A DNA stretch of 8,246 nucleotides, from the NCBI GenBank assembly GCA_027451605.1, contig DAIDJA010000069.1, positions 1 through 8,246 on the forward strand, given 5' to 3'. The stretch is from Acidimicrobiales bacterium (GTDB lineage Bacteria; Actinomycetota; Acidimicrobiia; Acidimicrobiales; JABEUL01). A model generated the notes under the pieces. The model was not told the origin of the DNA, did no database searches, and saw nothing but the letters and a program-made list of their open reading frames with translations. This document shows positions 6,574 through 8,246 of the stretch, piece after piece. The position numbers were made by a program, and so were the translations under genes. Within the stretch, counting starts at the first letter, position 1. Each line of letters begins with the position of its first letter.

Positions 6574-6783
6574 GCCTTATTTAACTTCTGCGATATAGCC
6601 GCCGATGATTCTTTAGAACATTCAGGTGCGATTTTCTGAGAGTAGGATTCGGAGATTAATAATGTCAACTTCATTTAAAGTGTAAAGGCAAAACGATAAG
6701 TTTAAATTATATATTTTTAATTAACTTCACTTATTGATTATCGACTGACTACCGATTTTTATCGAAATTTGAGAATTTTAAAC
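6574..6783. other. Convergent AT-rich spacer between hydrolase and exporter genes
   Basis: This 210-bp gap lies between the 3' ends of converging genes. No open frame of note is present. The only terminator-like structures are weak. One is a 7-bp stem with one G-U pair and a 9-base loop (6548-6554 with 6564-6570), overlapping the hydrolase end and followed by T. The other is a 5-bp TTGAG/CTCAA repeat (6769-6773 with 6783-6787) at the permease stop. Neither is convincing as a strong intrinsic terminator. Confidence 0.35.
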
Positions 6784-7701
6784 TCAAGACATAACCCGCC
6801 GTGCGAAGAGTTTTAGTCCGGTTAATAAAAGTCCTATTGCTGTTACTACAAGTGCGGTCAAAAATGCCCATGTTGCCATATGAGGTAAAGCCGGGGTAAG
6901 CGCATCCCGCAAACCTTCACTGACATAAACCATAGGATTTAACAATACGACAATCTGCAGCCACCTAACCGAAGACAAAGATGCCCACGGATAGTAGATG
7001 CATCCCAGCATTGTCAGTGGCAATACCAACAGCGAAAACATCAGCCCAATCTTTACGGGCTGCACCATAGATCCTAGTGTGAGTCCAAACGCACCGGAAA
7101 TAATGCATGCCAGAAAAATAACTGCAATCAGTAATGGCCAATTCGAAACATGAACCTGAACAGGAGTTGAGGGTATTATCACGACCAGGGGAAATACAAT
7201 TAAGGCAGAGATCAAACCTTGAATCGCGCCATAACATATCTTTTCGAGACCAACAACCCATATGGGTACCGGCGCCATGGCTCGGTCTTCAATTTCTTTC
7301 GTAACCCCCAAGTCAATTGCCAATGGAAGTCCCACTGCCATTATTCCGGACATTGTGGCAGCGACACCCACCAGCCCGGGAACTAATATCGTGGCAAATG
7401 AAATATTTTTCCCCAACGCCCCGGAAAAACCCTGACCAATTTTCGGAAATAGATATGCAAATACAAATACAAACAAAAACGGTTGCATTGCAGTTCTAGA
7501 TATAAACTCTCCCAAGTTTTTGGATAGGACCTTAACATCCCTTGTCATTAATCCAAAAAAGGTTTTCAGGTAGGAGACCTTATAGCTTACGTCAATCCGC
7601 CTAAGTGCACCATTTTCTTCAGGACTACCACTTGCTGTTGCATCAACTGTCACTGTTTTTGACGACAGATTTGAATCATCCGATAATATAGCTTCAGTCA
7701 C
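6784..7701 (-). CDS. ABC-2 type transporter permease (DrrB-like exporter subunit)
   Basis: This is the 305-residue inner-membrane subunit of an ABC exporter in the ABC-2 family, which includes DrrB and NodJ and moves drugs, lipids or polysaccharides outward. About six hydrophobic segments are seen, near residues 72-88, 102-128, 155-177, 188-212, 217-236 and 278-298. Before the third comes the family's conserved charged stretch (KEIEDRAMAPVPIW, 135-148), expected to contact the ATPase. NPMVYVSEGLRDAL (255-268) is the typical C-terminal loop. An N-terminal tail of about 40 polar residues is somewhat long for the family. The GTG start overlaps the ATPase stop by 8 bases. Its Shine-Dalgarno GGGAGGGAG (7706-7714) lies within the end of the ATPase gene, so the two are translationally coupled. 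The substrate is unknown. Confidence 0.9.
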   Translation of the reverse strand: MTEAILSDDSNLSSKTVTVDATASGSPEENGALRRIDVSYKVSYLKTFFGLMTRDVKVLSKNLGEFISRTAMQPFLFVFVFAYLFPKIGQGFSGALGKNISFATILVPGLVGVAATMSGIMAVGLPLAIDLGVTKEIEDRAMAPVPIWVVGLEKICYGAIQGLISALIVFPLVVIIPSTPVQVHVSNWPLLIAVIFLACIISGAFGLTLGSMVQPVKIGLMFSLLVLPLTMLGCIYYPWASLSSVRWLQIVVLLNPMVYVSEGLRDALTPALPHMATWAFLTALVVTAIGLLLTGLKLFARRVMS

Positions 7702-8246
7702 GTAACTCCCTCCCTGTTAGTCTAATGAAGACACTTTCCAAAGTAGGTTCGATTATCGATACGTCTTTGAGTCCCATTGAAATCGCCTTTTCAATTACGG
7801 GCGTAACGGACTGAGCGTCTTTAAGTGAAATACGAAAGCGATCTGTCAGCTTCTCAACTTCGATTACCTCACTCATTGACTCCAACTCACTTATTTTTTC
7901 AGTTACCATATCAAAAAATTTCAAATCTAAAAATGTAGTCGCCCCAAGTGACTGCTTTAAGTTCTCCGGAGTATCCATTTGAAGAATCTTCCCATGATCT
8001 ACAATAGCCACTCTGTCACAAAGTTCATCGGCCTCTTCCATATAGTGTGTGGTCAATATTACCGTTACGCCCTGACCGCGTAAAATTTTAACAACTTCCC
8101 ACAGTGCCAGTCTGCTTTGAGGATCAAGTCCGGCTGTTGGCTCATCCAAAAATAAAAGCTTAGGATAATGAGCAATTGCCCTTGCGAGCTGAACCCTCTG
8201 AGCCAGTCCGCCCGATAAATCGATAGGCTTCGACTTTACCTTATCC
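7694..8246 (-). CDS. ABC-2 exporter ATPase subunit (DrrA-like; partial, N-terminus beyond right edge)
   Basis: This is the ATP-hydrolysing subunit of the exporter whose permease follows with an 8-base overlap. The reading frame is open to the right edge, so the Walker A loop and Q-loop lie outside the window; 184 codons' worth, less two bases, is present. Visible from the edge are the ABC signature LSGGLAQRV (residues 10-18 of the fragment), Walker B and D-loop LLFLDEPTAGLDP (30-42) and the H-loop TTHYMEEADEL (65-75). The last 80 or so residues form the accessory C-terminal domain of DrrA-like ATPases, ending in EPTLESVFIRLTGRELRD. The TTG at 8147-8149 is not a start: it is the leucine codon inside Walker B. 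The signature has LA where Q or M with a charged residue is commoner. The exported compound cannot be inferred. Confidence 0.94.
   Translation of the reverse strand, partial: DKVKSKPIDLSGGLAQRVQLARAIAHYPKLLFLDEPTAGLDPQSRLALWEVVKILRGQGVTVILTTHYMEEADELCDRVAIVDHGKILQMDTPENLKQSLGATTFLDLKFFDMVTEKISELESMSEVIEVEKLTDRFRISLKDAQSVTPVIEKAISMGLKDVSIIEPTLESVFIRLTGRELRD

Noticed and set aside
6965..7499. Open frames at 6965-7261 (minus) and 7317-7499 (plus)
   Set aside because: They lie wholly within the ABC permease gene, whose membrane segments and conserved loops account for this DNA.
8147..8149. TTG as a start codon for a short ATPase protein
   Set aside because: The frame continues upstream with the ABC signature LSGGLAQRV and the first half of Walker B, so this TTG is an internal leucine.

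Overview
The window is ordinary bacterial chromosome with roughly 40% G+C by eye and dense coding. Several signs favour a low-G+C actinobacterium, perhaps an aquatic Acidimicrobiia-type lineage. These are a dapA-RNase J pair, RNase J wording (FASHLHR, GKSMSRN) that resembles actinobacterial homologues as I remember them, GTG and TTG starts, two TetR regulators, a DrrAB-like ABC-2 exporter and one probably leaderless gene. This is inference: dapA-rnj adjacency also occurs in Bacillus. No rRNA, tRNA, CRISPR array, insertion sequence or phage gene was seen.

Layout from left to right. (1) 1-2427, minus strand: dapA (lysine/diaminopimelate synthesis) followed 60 bp downstream by the gene for ribonuclease J, which runs off the left edge. 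This is a housekeeping block. (2) 2619-5259, minus strand: two tandem, mutually similar TetR-family regulators, then a soluble ferritin-like diiron carboxylate enzyme of unknown substrate. The middle regulator has a near-consensus promoter whose spacer and -10 box lie within an inverted repeat (ATGTTACA/TGTAACAT). The predicted transcription start falls on its ATG. (3) 5371-6573, plus strand: a class C beta-lactamase/EstB-type serine hydrolase, divergent from the upstream TetR gene across a 111-bp AT-rich spacer containing short palindromes. (4) 6784-8246, minus strand: an ABC-2 exporter, with the permease gene overlapping the end of an ATPase gene that runs off the right edge.

How the genes fit together. 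DapA and RNase J are core functions. The middle part (two TetR regulators, diiron enzyme, divergent esterase-like hydrolase) looks like a small regulated accessory module that could oxidise and hydrolyse a lipid-like or xenobiotic small molecule. The DrrAB-type exporter on the far side of a convergent gap may or may not belong to it. That functional link rests on position and family only. The most sequence-supported novelty is the autoregulatory-looking operator/leaderless promoter of the second TetR gene, next to a diiron enzyme whose ligand spacing I cannot match to a named family. I see no strong evidence for a wholly new system.
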